Source: Apostichopus japonicus
Taxonomy: Eukaryota > Echinodermata > Holothuroidea > Aspidochirotida > Stichopodidae
NCBI RefSeq assembly: GCF_037975245.1
Contig: NC_092576.1
Span: forward strand, 40,056,111-40,120,110
DNA length: 64,000 nucleotides
Direction: 5' to 3'
A program made the position numbers and the translations under genes. Positions 48,922-61,468 of the stretch are shown here, piece by piece (the first letter of the stretch is position 1; every line of letters starts with the position of its first letter). Under the pieces are notes generated by a model. That model did not search any database. It saw only the letters and a list, made by a program, of their open reading frames with translations, and had not been told where the DNA came from.

Positions 48922-50004
48922 ATGGAAAATGACGTTTTAGGAGACTGGGGCCTCGAAGAATTGATTGAAAAATTCGAAGGTATGTTTTGATATTATATAA
49001 GTGAACGTGACAAGAACGAGAAATGCTTAGAGACCCACGACTAAGTTGGGTAGACGAATGCATTGGAATCGCTTGCGTTACGTAGACCTAACGTTAAAGT
49101 CATACGATAAGTTAATATAATAGGCTAGCTGCTGTTTGTCAATAATTGTCAATCCGTGTAGCCTACATACAAGTAAACATTAAACGGAATTGCCTACGGA
49201 CGGACGGAGGACTTTAGTACTAATAGTAGGGTATACTTAGGCTATTTCAAGGCAATTCATTTTAAATAGCATCGGGCATGGGCCTATAGTTACGCTGGTA
49301 CTATGTTTAATAAGGGATAAACATATATTCATGTAATGCAATATATAATTACCACTAGGCCTAATTGCCATTGTAGCTTGTCAGTTGTAGCAAGTAGGCC
49401 GAAGCTGATGTGGATTGGTGATACTTTTATACCTAGGCCCAACTATAATTTAGCTATATTATGGAAGTGGTGTAGCTGTTATAATTCATAGCCATCTACA
49501 CAATTGCATACAATGGAGTGAGCATTGTTTTAAGCATTGTTAACATGATGCATTGGTTGTAAAACTTGCCTACATTGTCTGATGAAATATTAATGCAAGT
49601 TCCTGTTTTGACAAGAACTCACTATAGGCCATCTGGCTTTCTAGTTTCAAACGTATTTGAAGAAGTTAGAATCACAACTGATTAAATTGTGGGCATTTTC
49701 TTTAGGAATGTCAATGGTTTGTGAAGGGAACATGTAAATAACTGCTTATGATCCAAGAAGGTTTTACCACAACTTCATTTTGATGGGAATTTTCTTTTCT
49801 TTTCTTTGTTGCTACTTAGGAAGCATCAACTTGGAATTCTATTTGCAAAAGATTTCAGAAAAAAAAAACTCAGCAATATGTGTTATTTCTTGGAGGAAGC
49901 AAAATACATCCCAAGCAGTCATTTGTGATCATCGAGAGACTTGCCCTACCCCAGAGGACATTTATGAAGCCATTGATGTTGCTTCAAATCATTCTACGTG
50001 TTAA
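48922..50004 (+). CDS. Small two-exon gene candidate, weakly SAM-like
   Basis: Exon 1 (48922-48979) starts ATG and reads MENDVLGDWGLEELIEKFE, ending at GAAG|GTATGT in phase 1. Exon 2 (49820-50004) starts after TTTTCTTTGTTGCTACTTAG, joins in frame (GSINLEFYLQKISEKK) and stops after NHSTC, giving an 81-residue product. The W-GLEELI-x-KF then INLEFYL run resembles the first two helices of a SAM domain, a protein-interaction module, but the later helices are absent. It lies antisense between the two receptor cassettes. The evidence is the start, the clean splice pair and phase; it could be a decayed SAM gene. Confidence 0.4.
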
Positions 50005-50104
50005 ATCTGAATTATACCAAATTGCAAGTCTCGGTGCCTAGGAATTTTTCCAAAAAGTTGTCTACCAGTGCCTGGTGGTGTGAAGTGCAACCAGATTCAA
50101 GATT

Positions 50105-50640
50105 TAATGCTAACCGTGCCAACAAAAAAGACAAAGTAACTGCAGTTTAGCAGTTGTCATAGACAGCACTCCACGTTTCCTCATCTCACGGATCAGAATG
50201 TATGTAAAGTTGTTGCTTATTTGGAATTGTCTTTGGGAAGAGTTGTTTCTTTGTGTTTAATTTGGAATACCAAAGGCACGAGCCAACAACAAAGACAAAG
50301 TAACTGCAGTGTAGCAGTCATCAAAGTCAGCACTCCACGTTTTCTCATCCCACGGATCAGCATATAAATTCGTTGCTTATTTGAAATTGACTTTGGGAAG
50401 AGTTGTTTTTTGTGTTTAATCTGGAATACCAAAGGCATTTGCCAACAACAAATACATAGTCACTGTAGTGTAGCAGTCGCTCCATGTTTTCTCATCCTAT
50501 GGATCAGAATTGTTCTTAAGTTGTTGCTTATTTGAAATTGACTTTGGGAAGAGTTGTTTCTTTTTGTTTAATCTGGAATACCAAAAGGCATGCGCAAACA
50601 ATAAAGACCAAGTAACTGCACTGTAGCAATTGAAAATGTT
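50105..50640 (+). repeat. Tandem repeat, unit about 160 bp, about 3.3 copies
   Basis: Each copy has GCCAACAACAAAGACAAAGT, AACTGCAGTGTAGCAGT, CACTCCACGTTTTCTCATC, TTGCTTATTTGAAATTGACT and TTGGGAAGAGTTGTTTCTTT. Copies start near 50108, 50281, 50441 and 50595 (partial). The minus ORF at 50217-50438 is a repeat artefact. Confidence 0.9.
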
Positions 50641-51119
50641 GGCACTTTTAAGTTGACTTAATTCCACAAGACAATACTTTTATAGCCTAAATTGTTCATT
50701 TTACATTTAATGGGATATAATATATGGACCTCTGGAATAGGAGGGTAGTAGGGTGTTTAATTGCTAAAAATCGCACATTCTGAATTGTTTGTATTGTCAT
50801 TGCTTTTTGCTCTCTCAAATGTACCTTTCTGCTGTGAGCAATTTAAACATGCATCCATACATTGTTTACCTAATTACTAGGTAATAATTAACCCAAAACA
50901 TGTATAAAATAGTTACTAAACGGGTGCTATGTAAACTTCTCTGGCAAAATTTTACATAACAGTATTGTATTTGCGTTACATAATAAACATGTAAAACTTT
51001 ACAAACCAGCAGTTAAGTAATTTTTACTTAAATGTTTTAGTGTTCTTATTTGACATGAAAATTAAGTAAAATTTTACTTAACCTGTGTAAAACGTTTCTT
51101 GAGTGTAAGTGTTATAAAT

Positions 51120-51480
51120 AAATGGGATAGGGGTTTTCAATTTCACCTGCAAGTGTTAATTGAATATCAGTAAGATGTTGGCTATATTCAACACGCAAAA
51201 AGTGTAAGAATAGCCAGACATGTGGTGTTACTTCAGCGCTCCCATCAACTGAGTAATAAACACATTTGAAGAGCTAAATTTAGGGGACTGGGTGTGACAA
51301 TGACACCTGCAAGTGTTGATAAATTCAACACCAGCGAGGTGTTAGATTTTCAACACTCGAAAAGTGTAAAATTAGCAAGGCGGGTGTCGTCCCTGTACGA
51401 GCTAGGCTGAAGTGTTTGATATAACACTTATCGATTACTTTTCAACACTTCATTTTTTGAGTCTAGCCTGTACAATAACT
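51120..51480. repeat. Diverged repeat rich in CAACACTTxxAAGTGT blocks
   Basis: TCACCTGCAAGTGTTAATTG near 51142 and ACACCTGCAAGTGTTGATAA near 51305 each lead into a GATGTT/GAGGTGTT, then a CAACAC(T)CGAAAAGTGTAA-type part. GAGCTAGGCTGAAGTG and an inverted CACTTC...GTCTAGCCTG close the region. Confidence 0.5.
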
Positions 51481-51744
51481 GATGTCTTTTTTTCATTCAG
51501 GAAACTACCATTGGGAACTCGAATTTTGACAACCGAGTTTTAAAGCACTTGTATGTTTTGACAAGTGTCTGTTTTTGTGAAATTATAGGCCTGTTAATCA
51601 CTGCTTAGATCCCTATTCGTAGATTATCTCTGCCTATAAAAGTAGGAAATTAAACTTATCATTTGCCGTTCCGTACTTAACCTTATGTGAAATAAAGCGT
51701 AAGAAATGTATTAAATGATTAATATTCTTATGTAAAAATCGTAC

Positions 51745-51821
51745 CTTTAATATCCCTTGATCTTGATTCTTCTGGAATGATGTCTGGATTGATCGAAGAC
51801 GGCAATTTACAGCTGTGAAGC
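51745..51821 (-). CDS. Receptor C-terminal cassette A, short leucine-rich exon
   Basis: Minus-strand acceptor TTTATTTCCCGTTGAAG|G and donor ATTAAAG|GTACGA bound 77 bases, phase 2 in and phase 1 out. Joined to 52838-53043 it reads W then LHSCKLPSSINPDIIPEESR and SRDIK. It corresponds to 38611-38678 of cassette B (same phases, L-x2-C-x-L near the start). The exon that should follow was not identified. Confidence 0.5.
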
Positions 51822-52655
51822 CTTCAACGGGAAATAAAAGAATTAAGTTAATAAATACATTTAACACGTAATAACAAAATAATATCTTGTGCCATCACGG
51901 CAAAAATGAGTTGGATATGAATGGATTTAGTTTCATCCTTTCTGTTGTGAAGCGAGGTGTTTGAAAGGTGTGGATATATCAAGCAAACACGTGATAGTAC
52001 ACAAAAAGGTTAAATAACTCCCAATGCATGAACTTACATAATATTACAATAATTCCAACAATCCGTCCTTATGCACCATTCCAGGAATATTATGAATATT
52101 ATAAATAAACACACTGTGCCGTGAAGTACAGTTTCATACGCGACCCAGATTATTTTACTTTTACAAAACACAGGTATCTAGACCAAATAATGAATAACCC
52201 TCATCGAAACCATCGACGCTCCTCTAAAATGAATTTAACTGAAATAACGCATCCCCCCGAGAAAATCGTCCACAATAATGTCCTATCTTGTGTTTTTGAT
52301 ATTTAATATATTTCGGCATGACTATAGGATACAGCACATTATTTTTTGTCTGTTTGAATTTGCTAATTTTTACTTTTATTTGTTTGTGCTTTTACTTTGA
52401 CTTTGGTTTTAACTTCTAAGGTAAAGCCTTATTCAACTTGATACAATGTAAAGTCTCCATCCCCGACAGATCGACTCTACCCTCACACATTGAAAAATAA
52501 AGTTACAACTTGATATTAACTGCACAGTAACTATTGTAAAATTCTGAGTAGCAAATTAAATTTGAAGGTATTTCCCAATTTACAAATCATTTAAAGTAGC
52601 GTAACAATACAAACTGCACCCTGTTTTAAATATGACTTTGATACACTCAACTGGA

Positions 52656-52757
<102 letters not shown>

Positions 52758-52837
52758 TTGACCCTCTGATCTACCCCCCCCCCCCCCACCCATCCAACAC
52801 ACACACGTAAGGCAAGTATTGGTGATATACCATTTAC

Positions 52838-53043
52838 CATATTTCCTTGAATATTCGTGACTTTATTCCATAGTTTATTAATCCGATCACTTCTTCCTCG
52901 CCTAGTTCTTTAATTCCTCCTCCATTGATGGATATCTTCTCAACTGATGATAGGCTTGATAAACAAAGACCGGACTCAAGTTTGATATCTTTACCGTCAA
53001 GTCCACTGAAGGACAATCTTAGGTATAGATGAGATATTGAGAA
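52838..53043 (-). CDS. Receptor C-terminal cassette A, main leucine-rich-type exon
   Basis: Minus-strand acceptor TTGCTTTCCAG|TTC and donor ATATG|GTAAAT bound 206 bases, phase 0 in and phase 2 out, so it can follow the phase-0 end of the NACHT exon (58923) directly. It reads FSISHLYLRLSFSGLDGKDI then KLESGLCLSSLSSVEKISIN, a GGG turn, and an acidic EEEVIGLINY helix. It is homologous to 44012-44220. About 5.9 kb of intron, holding a transposon, separates it from the NACHT exon. Likely part of the C-terminal sensing or autoinhibitory region. Confidence 0.75.
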
Positions 53044-53547
53044 CTGGAAAGCAAGATTACATTTATATTATGTTTACTTAATAATAGACACATACATAGT
53101 AAGCCTATAGCAAGGATTTCACATGTATCAAACAAATGATCAAATAATCAACGAACGGCTTTACATTTAATAAACAAGAAATATACACATATTTTTTTTT
53201 CATTACATAAATTATCTTAATTTGTATATAATAAATTTCACAAATTACTGATAACTTTGAAAAAGAAAATTGACAGTTATGTTTTTGTACGCAGGTTTCA
53301 TTTCATTCAATGCAGAAACTTATAAAACGCGGAACACTGTATCCATGCTTGATATGAACTGTATTATGACCAAATAAAAAAAAGTTATCATAAGGTTTTA
53401 TGTCCATTAACAGAATCATATAAAGCACATTCTGTTTAAAATCATATCATTTTGAATCAGATAAAATCATGACCCCGCACCAATGTTATTCTTCCTACAG
53501 TTATTATAGTTGATCCAGTTAGTACATGTATGTATTACTACAGACAA

Positions 53548-55283
53548 CAGGCGCGTATCCAGGATTTTCAAACCCGGGGGGCGCGAATTACTATCTAAGC
53601 GGAGCGCCACCATCAGTTGGCGCGCAGCGTACAAGAAAATTTCTTGTTTTGATACCCCCCAGATCACCGGAAACGGCACTTCTCGGGCTTGAAATGACCA
53701 ACCAGATGTACACTTTTTGCCTGAGAACCAAGTATTTCCTAATAGTTTTTTTTTCTATCCATAACCTTTTTGAAGATTGTAAACCCGGCACACATCATGT
53801 TCGACCTGATCGCATCTCCTGTGGGTCTTTGCTTTTGTAGGTGATTCTACGTAGCTGCCCACAATACCCGTCAGCCCCACTTTTCAAGGTTTTAAGCCCC
53901 ATATTTGTTCAGAATTTGAAAATTCACATTTCTTGTGAATAAACTCACTTCAAAACATACCCATAATAATGTACAAAATTTCATCTATTGACAACCAATA
54001 TAGAAAAACTTCCTTCAACCCCTAACAGACCGGTCAAAATTTCACAAGTAGAGGGAAGTTTGATGCAGAATGTTGGTCAGAAATTTTCGAAAATTCAGAC
54101 ACGGTTAATTTATTGGTGTACAAATATTAAAACCTCTTATAACGGCTATTTTAAAACTTGGTTGAAGGAAATGAAAAAAATAGCAGATATTTCCGAAACC
54201 GAACATTACACACATAGGCGTAAGAGGCGCGGCGGCAGTGGCGGAGCTAGGGGTATTGGTCAGGAGGGGCGAGAATGGTCTGTAGGGGCGCTTTCGACAC
54301 TATCTAAGCGGAGCGCCACCACTGGTTGGCGCGTAGCACACAGACAATTTTTGAGTAAAGATACTCCCTAGATCGCCGGAAATGACCCTTCAAAAACGTT
54401 TGGTTATTTTTTCAGGCAAGTCGGACAGTTTTGAGGCTTTTCATCCTGGAACGCCATTTTCATGCTCACTGATATGATGTGATATCTGCTGTTTGCGTTA
54501 CAAATTCGAACAGGCGCGTAGCGAGGAATTTGCCAAGGGACGGGCGAAGCCTGTAGGCAAATTATCTAAGAGTAGCGCCACCATATGTTGGCGCGAAGCG
54601 TACAAGAAAATTTTGGCCGAAAATGCCTCCCAGATCGCTGGAAATGGCACTACCAAAGGACCATTTGTTAGCGCGGAGCGTACAAGCAAATTTTGGCCGA
54701 AAATGTCTCCCAGATCGCTGGAAATGACACTTCCCAGGCCTTGTAAGTTGCATCTAAGCACTTTCTATTTTGAAATTACTTAGCGATATCATTTAAAAAA
54801 ATGCTGAATGGGGGGGGGGGCGGGCGGTCGCCCATATCCCAAAATGCGTCATGTTTCCCGACGACACGGTCGAGTTTGAGACCAGCCACAGTTGGTTTCA
54901 TAGCACAATTCTACACACGCGTTATGATAGACCATATATAGTATATATGTAGATCATTAGTGAGAGAGGAAAATGGAAACCTCAAAAAATGGAGTTGTCG
55001 GTGTAAGGGGTAGGGTGAGTCACACTTTTACGAAATCATTGATCTGTCACTGGCTAACCTTCAGAGCTGTAATGATGTCACTGTTCCTCTTTCTCTTCCC
55101 GGTGTCTTCGCGTTTTTCTTTTACTCTCTCTTTTTCTCTCTTTCTTCTTTTTCTTTTCCCTTCCTTCCTCTCCTCCTCCTCTTTTTTCCCCTCTTTTTTC
55201 TTTTTTTCTTCTCTCTTTTTTTCTCCTCTTTTTCTTACCCGGGGGGCGCGCGCCCCCAACGCCCCCCCCTGGATACGCACCTG
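53548..55283. mobile_element. Non-autonomous terminal-inverted-repeat element with GACAA target duplication
   Basis: The left end CAGGCGCGTATCC (53548-53560) is matched by CAGGTGCGTATCC read inward from 55283, one mismatch in 13. Direct GACAA occurs immediately outside both ends (53543-53547 and 55284-55288). Inside are three diverged copies of a block with ATCTAAGCGGAGCGCCACC (about 53594, 54301, 54564), with CAGATCGCTGGAAATG after the third copy and again near 54710. No transposase ORF was seen. GCAGTGGCGGAGCTAGGGG (54234) and CAGGCGCGTAGCGAGG (54511) look like ends of further nested elements of similar type. Confidence 0.7.
55090..55240. repeat. Polypyrimidine tract
   Basis: About 150 bases almost entirely C and T (TTTCTCTTC-like), inside the right part of the inverted-repeat element. 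The ORFs on both strands here (54973-55365 plus, 55047-55359 minus) are low-complexity artefacts. Confidence 0.9.
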
Positions 55284-55289
55284 GACAAA

Positions 55290-56054
55290 CCAGCCAAGGC
55301 CAGACAACGGAATAGCCCGCTACAATCGACTTCTCTTCCCGATAGCTGCAGTTCATCATTTATAATTAAACTGAAATTTCTCATTGCAACGATGTTAACT
55401 TTTACCTACACTTTGTAAGCAATGTTTCAACATTCACAAGATAAAATCGTAAGCATCAGATATGTTGTGTGATTATATATATATGTATTCATTAATCTGA
55501 GAAACCCCAAACGAATGACAATAACAAATATATGTTTACAATCGTGTTAAGGTTGGCTCGGAAATAAATAATTTAGCCATCTCCCCCTGGTTATTCTTTC
55601 AGTGAATAATTTATTTCCCTTTTTTGCCTATTAAATATTACATTAACGGCCGATCCAGACGATGATGGGCACTTTTCCGCCGTGAGTTGCCAGTGGCAAT
55701 AGACTTCCGTTCCCGGGAGACACGGAGGCAGTGCGGGGATAATTGAGTTAATACTGATAATAATGATAAAAATACAAAGAACTGACCCCACGTTTCTCTT
55801 ATATAACAAAAGGCGCCGATAAGCTCATCCTTGAGGGTTGATAAGTCCACCGAATAATGGAAAAATACACGTCTGTACAGCGTGGCCCTTAACTACCTAA
55901 AGCTACTGTAGTAACCGCGTTGTTGCTTCCCAACTACATACATATATACATATACAGGAATAACGGAAAAACTGTTAAACAACTATGCTCCATTTAGAGA
56001 AAGGCTGGATCTCGAGTGAGATACAATAATTAAATTAGGTAAGTTATTATATAC

Positions 56055-56090
<36 letters not shown>

Positions 56091-58922
56091 CCCGGGGGTG
56101 TAGGCTCAACGAAAATGATAGTCAATGTTATAATATCTCAGATGATTCGCTCTTGATGTTTCGAGCGAGGAATATATGCGATATCTCGCAATCTTGAGAA
56201 AGTAAAGGTCACTTAAGATGACAAGAGATGGCTAAATGAAAGATGAAGATGGATAGAATGAAGTAGCGATTTTGGTGAATAGAGATGGAGTGTCGCGTTA
56301 GCTATAAAAGTCGCTACAAGATGATCGAGCTAGTCGATATAAAGGTGGCGCTATTAACTTTAACAAAAATAAAGGTTCTCCACAGCAGTTCCATACATAT
56401 CATAATGTATATTCCACATTAAACACTAGCTAGAGAGATGTGGGTAATAGCCTAATTATTTGTAATTAAAAATATACTATTCAAAACATTATTAGCTTAA
56501 TCTAGTACTTAGAAAAAAAAATAGTTAGTCAGAGCGACACTGTTTAGAATTCCCCTCCCATCAGATTGGCTTATTGATAGACTCTAAGCGACCAGTTTAG
56601 AAAGTTTAATTAGAAACAAATAGCCAACTATGGATAACTAAAGGACTGTTTGACCAAAGAGTAACGATTTCAGCAAATTGTAAAACCACTTTGAAATCAT
56701 TTTGAACAACGCCTAGAATGAGTTTAAGTTTGCCTATTTAAATTATTTTATCAGTTTTCCCTATCTTGGTACTTGTTCGGTGTTATCTGTTATCAATCAG
56801 CAATCACTCGTTCACGCTTTCCAGCCTTACAGTGATCTAATATACATCACCGTCACATTACTGTGATATGTCACAGTATTTAGTAGAGCAAGTAACATCA
56901 ATAATGGCGAAGTCATAAAGTAGTAAGAATAAATGCTTCTCGGATTAAATCAAAATCTAAACGACATTTTAAATTCAGTTAGGCATTTGTATTGTATCAT
57001 TCTGACACAAGTATTCTACTCATTTAACCATGTTTGTATATGAAGGCAGTTGGCCTAGCTTAAATGTCTGATTGACGTCCATTAGTTAGAGGCAGTTATC
57101 GAAGCTATATTGCAACCCCTAGTGATAAAACAGAAACAATGTTACCGTTGCTGATCATCTCCTTTCCAAGTGATTTATAATAGACTCGTATGCGTAAGTC
57201 ACCATGTCTATATTGTTCACCTTAATTACACCTACTTTCAGCTAATTTAATAACAGCAGAAAACCATAAACGATAGTTTCGCTAAAAAGACGTAAATCCA
57301 GTTGTATATGTCGCAGGGAACGAATGACACACTAAACGTACACACTAAATGTTACAATGGTAACACAATGTGTACGTACGTAGATCACTCTATACGGCAG
57401 GATTGCGTGTGCTTTGAAAACAGGTGTATATGATTGAAATGTAAACATGAAAAGAAGCGTCCTGGAATGTTTTTTTTTAATTGCTTATTTAGTTTATGAT
57501 AGCGAAGAATAGATGGCGCACTTCCGACACTTCCTCAGAAAAACGTATTGACAACACTACGATTCTAAATGAACTCGTTCAATGAATATAGTTAAAAAAA
57601 TGTAATGAATCCACATGGTAGAGAAATACAATCTCTGAAGTCACGTTTTTTTTTCTCTCGTCGTATAGAAGGACATTGCAAACTGTCGTGCTTGAACTTC
57701 ACACAAGTAACAAGTCAACAACTAGTTATTCAAACTGTTTTTTAACATACTGAAAGCTTTATAGATGAACAATCAAAATTATTAAGAAGTAAATTTCCGT
57801 AAACACATCACATACTAACAACTCATAGGCAGGGGTACCACACATATCATATAGATACTTGGATATGCAGAACTGACACTTCTTCCGATAAAAAGCTTTG
57901 GACATGCCGACAGAGAGTTTACAATTTCCCGGCGTCTAAATAACGTCCGAACACGGGCACCAAGTGTACTTGTGCTAAACCTCCAGAATAAAATCAAGAG
58001 GGGCTTACCTTTACCTCCTCCTCGGTACGTCTGATTACTGAGAAACAAATACTTATTAGATATTTCTACTGTACAGTAGATAACATATATACCATTTAAT
58101 TTTCATATATCAAATTTCGAGATGTAACATCGGTAATTTCAGGCAAAACGTCGAAATTTCTAAGATATTTTCGAAATCAGTCGAAAGGTAAAGAATGTTA
58201 TATTTTGTGTTAACAATGTTTGATAAAAACTTAGATAAATACCACGAATACAAAAAATACCTATTTTGTTTCGTTAGAGGTGAGCTGCGATTTTAGGTCA
58301 ACAAATGTGACTTGATACTTCATGAACCCTCCCCCCTCCCTTGAGAGGGAAAGGGGGAGGGTTGTTAATGTTGACGGTCTAGCGAGTATCATTTATTACG
58401 TTAAAGGTTGTTCTTCGTGGTAATTTCTTTGGAGTTAAATAGTTATTTTATGACACGTACGATAACATTTGGACACCGTTGCAGTTTAGTACATAAAATA
58501 GTCACCTAGTTATACTAGTTTCACTTTTGACACGTAAAGTCAAAACTATATGCAAATTGATCGGAATGTGAACATGGTGATCTTAAGAAGTGACAATTTC
58601 AATGAATCATATGTCGAAGTTGATTTGTCGGTGGAAGTGAATATTAATTTTGTCAAAGTAAGAAATGTAAACATTGTAAGAGTTATATCTCAAGATGGTG
58701 TATATATAATCTCACATTATATGTTGAGAACAAGAATTGCAAATGTACTGATGTTCAGCAAGTGCAGACGGCCTTGGCTTACATCTGTCTTTGTGAGAAA
58801 CACTTCCTGTTATGGTTGAAAACATGGTATGACGTAATGTCTGTTTTTTATACCTGTATTTCTATGTTTGTGATTGTATTCTGTATAGCTTTTAAACACG
58901 TTATTGAGTAAACGTTACTCAC
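55290..58922. other. No exon recognised (probable intron between NACHT and cassette A)
   Basis: AT-rich, with a (TA)n tract at about 56055-56090, a short C-rich/G-rich inverted pair near 58325-58360, and several short ORFs without domains (55591-55850 minus, 57815-58048 minus, 58550-58819 plus). It was searched for a phase 0-to-0 exon; none was convincing. Confidence 0.4.
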
Positions 58923-60430
58923 CTGATTCTTCGATGCAACATCTAGTATTTGTATCGTAGATCTCTGTAGTAGCTTACTATCGTTCTTCCGAATGGATGT
59001 TTTATCAGACGAAACTAAATCAAAAACTGTGTTTAGAAATCTGTCATCTTTGTCTTTCTGTTCTAGCATGCACAAAATTGCGAACTTTTTACTTTCTTTT
59101 TTCTGCAGCAGGTATCGGATAACTTTCTCCTCGGCAATTTTGTTAAGTCCACACGCAAATCTGTACAAATACTGCAGGTCAAAAGGATCTAAATTCTGCA
59201 GAAACTCGTCGATACAATCAGATTTTTCACCAGATAATTGTTCTGCAACGTAATGTGCAGCATACCACTCACAAACGGTTTTGTGATAAAAATGGACCTC
59301 TTTATTGTACTGAATATGGTCTTGTGCGTTTGATGTATCCGCGATAGTTAGTACTTCTTCTTCCAAGAATATACCAATACGAAGATACTGGTCATAAAAC
59401 TCATGTCCTAGCTGATTGCGAAGCTGCTTACGGTTCAAAGCAAGTTTTCCACTCAAAGCTTCAAAGGCGATTTTGTCTAGTACTTTGTGTTCATGTTCCA
59501 ATAAATCAAAGTTTATGACATTTTTGTCTTTCATTTTATTCTTCATGTGACTGTGAAAGCAAGATATCATGTACCGGAAAAAATTAGTTACAGATTTGAA
59601 TGTTAAAAAATGTTCCTTTTCGTACGTCATGTGTGCAAACATAACAAAGAATAGAGGAACCTGACAAAGGTCATCTAGAATGGGATTTTCCTCCAATTTC
59701 CTCAATAGCTCGTTCACTGCTTCTCCATATGTTCCAACAACAGCCTTTTCAACATACTTTCTACGCGCCTCTTCACCGAATCCTGTAAGCCGAACACGGT
59801 CGGAGTGAGGTGCAAAATCTTTTGGTACACAAAATGGTCTTGTCGTTAGAATGACGTTAAATCCCTGAAACATATTTTTCATCATGATGTGATAAATGTC
59901 TGTTTCTGTACTTTCTTGATCGGGATACTCATCGAAGCCATCAAGTAAAACCAGCACTGCTTTCATTTGCTTCAATATTACTTGTATATCTTCCTCACTT
60001 ATATCTGAATCTCTCGGTAAAATGAATTGTCTAATCGCACTAAAAATCGAGTCAACTCCTCCAAGTTGCCGTAGACGTAAATATATAATAACGTCTACTT
60101 CCTTTAACGGTGATGTAGGGATGGATTTGCACCAGTCATAAAGTAACTGTAAAATCAACGTTGACTTGCCGTAGCCAGGTTCACCTTCAATAATCTGTCT
60201 TTTTGTTTTTACGTAGTTTTCTTTGACTAATTCTTGATATGATAACAATTTATCCCATTGTGCCTTTCCTCCAGAAATACCTGTCTTGTATTCAATACCG
60301 CCCTTAACAAATACCTTGTCCACGCAATACATCATATCTTTAATGTAGGGGATTGGTTGAACAGAATCGTAAAATATTTCATACTTTGCTTTTAAGTGTT
60401 CGATGAATCGCTCAGCTTTCTCCGAGTATT
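58923..60430 (-). CDS. NACHT ATPase exon of a transmembrane Ig-NACHT receptor
   Basis: 1508-base exon, acceptor TTCTTATCACAG|AA (phase 1) and donor AATCAG|GTGAGT (phase 0), 502 codons. After an amphipathic lead (YSEKAERFIEHLKAKYE) comes a NACHT NTPase of the NLR type. Walker A is EGEPGYGKST, Walker B is VLVLLDGFDEYPD, and the sensor-1-like segment is NVILTTRP. The P-rich loop ILDDLCQVPLFFVMFA is where NACHT proteins have PLxxxxF. The winged-helix region ends in VHFYHKTVCEWYAAHYVA, the invertebrate counterpart of the FxHxSxQEFLAA motif. A helical C-terminal part runs from DLQYLYRFACGL to ASKNQ. All nucleotide-binding residues are present, so an active switch is expected. An ATG is present just upstream (60450-60458), so a shorter cytosolic product cannot be excluded. 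The splice joins and phases favour fusion to the Ig/TM exons. Confidence 0.92.
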
Positions 60431-60867
60431 CTGTGATAAGAAGAATCATGGTTAGCAATGTTTATGATGAGTTTCAAATATATTGACTTGATATAACTTG
60501 AAATAAAAGGTATTATAGTTTACTCTTTTTAACGAACAGTGTCACTCTGAGTTAACCAGACTCTTCACAATAAAGTTAAGATAAATAAAAAAAATATTTA
60601 AATATCCATCAATAACGTTGGTTAGATATCCTTTGGTAGAACAACATGACAAGTATAATTGAAATATCATCTACCAGAATGGAGTGTGTGAATGTGTGTA
60701 CCAACAGTTTAGCTAATATGTGCAGAATCTTTGTAAACACAGTGTATACGATGTAATGTGCTTACAAAATGTTCATCTGTCACAATTTGCAAGTTCTTTG
60801 TTTTGTTAGTTTAATAATAATGTAATAATGTATATTAACGTAAAGTATTATTTTCTGTAATACATAC

Positions 60868-60895
60868 CATTTGTATTTTCCATCATTGGGATACC
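60868..60895 (-). CDS. 28-base microexon between juxtamembrane and NACHT exons
   Basis: Minus-strand acceptor TTGTTTCACAG|GGT and donor ACAAATG|GTATGT, phase 0 in and phase 1 out. It encodes GIPMMENTN plus one base and fits the frame on both sides. Its sequence alone says nothing about function; it acts as a linker, and skipping it would shift the frame into the NACHT exon. Confidence 0.6.
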
Positions 60896-61468
60896 CTGTG
60901 AAACAATAAACATACCACTGGTTGTAATATATTTTTAAACGATAACATAACGTCTTATATTTTCATTAGTAATAATTCCCATTGCAATCTTTCTTTATTA
61001 AGTGTGATCCTTATTTAGAGCTAAGCGTCAAAAACTTTTTCAATTTAATCGAATCTGTTTAGCACACATTGTACATTTGCCGGCATAATGTATCGTTGTG
61101 TCGTTTTGCGAAGTATAGGCCAACATATTCTACACCATGACTTTTGGTTGCAAAAGGGACAACAGCAATATTTCCGACGACGTCTAAGATGCATTTATCG
61201 CATATATTAATCGTAATTGGTGAGAACAAAGATTTTGTTATGATATCGTATCATATCGTTGGGAATCATACATAGTGTAAACAGCGCTTTTGTGTATAAT
61301 GAATCGTAACTTACACATTTAAGTGATGAAAGCGATCAGGCACTTGTGTAAAAAAATACACACGAATCAACACCAATTCAATCTGTAAAAAAAGTAACCT
61401 CGCGTTCTCCTTTAGAATAAAATGACTGCCTAATTTAGTTATAAAAAGAAGTCAATTGTGAACAATAC

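Noticed and set aside
54973-55365. 130-aa plus ORF and matching minus lysine/glutamate-rich ORFs
   Set aside because: They come from a polypyrimidine tract within a transposon.
57815-58048. 77-aa minus ORF between NACHT and cassette A
   Set aside because: No splice pair in phase and no likeness to cassette B exons.
58550-58819. 89-aa plus ORF rich in V, N and I
   Set aside because: Composition matches AT-rich random frames; no domain or splice support.
58993-59253. Plus-strand 86-aa ORF
   Set aside because: Antisense shadow of the NACHT exon.
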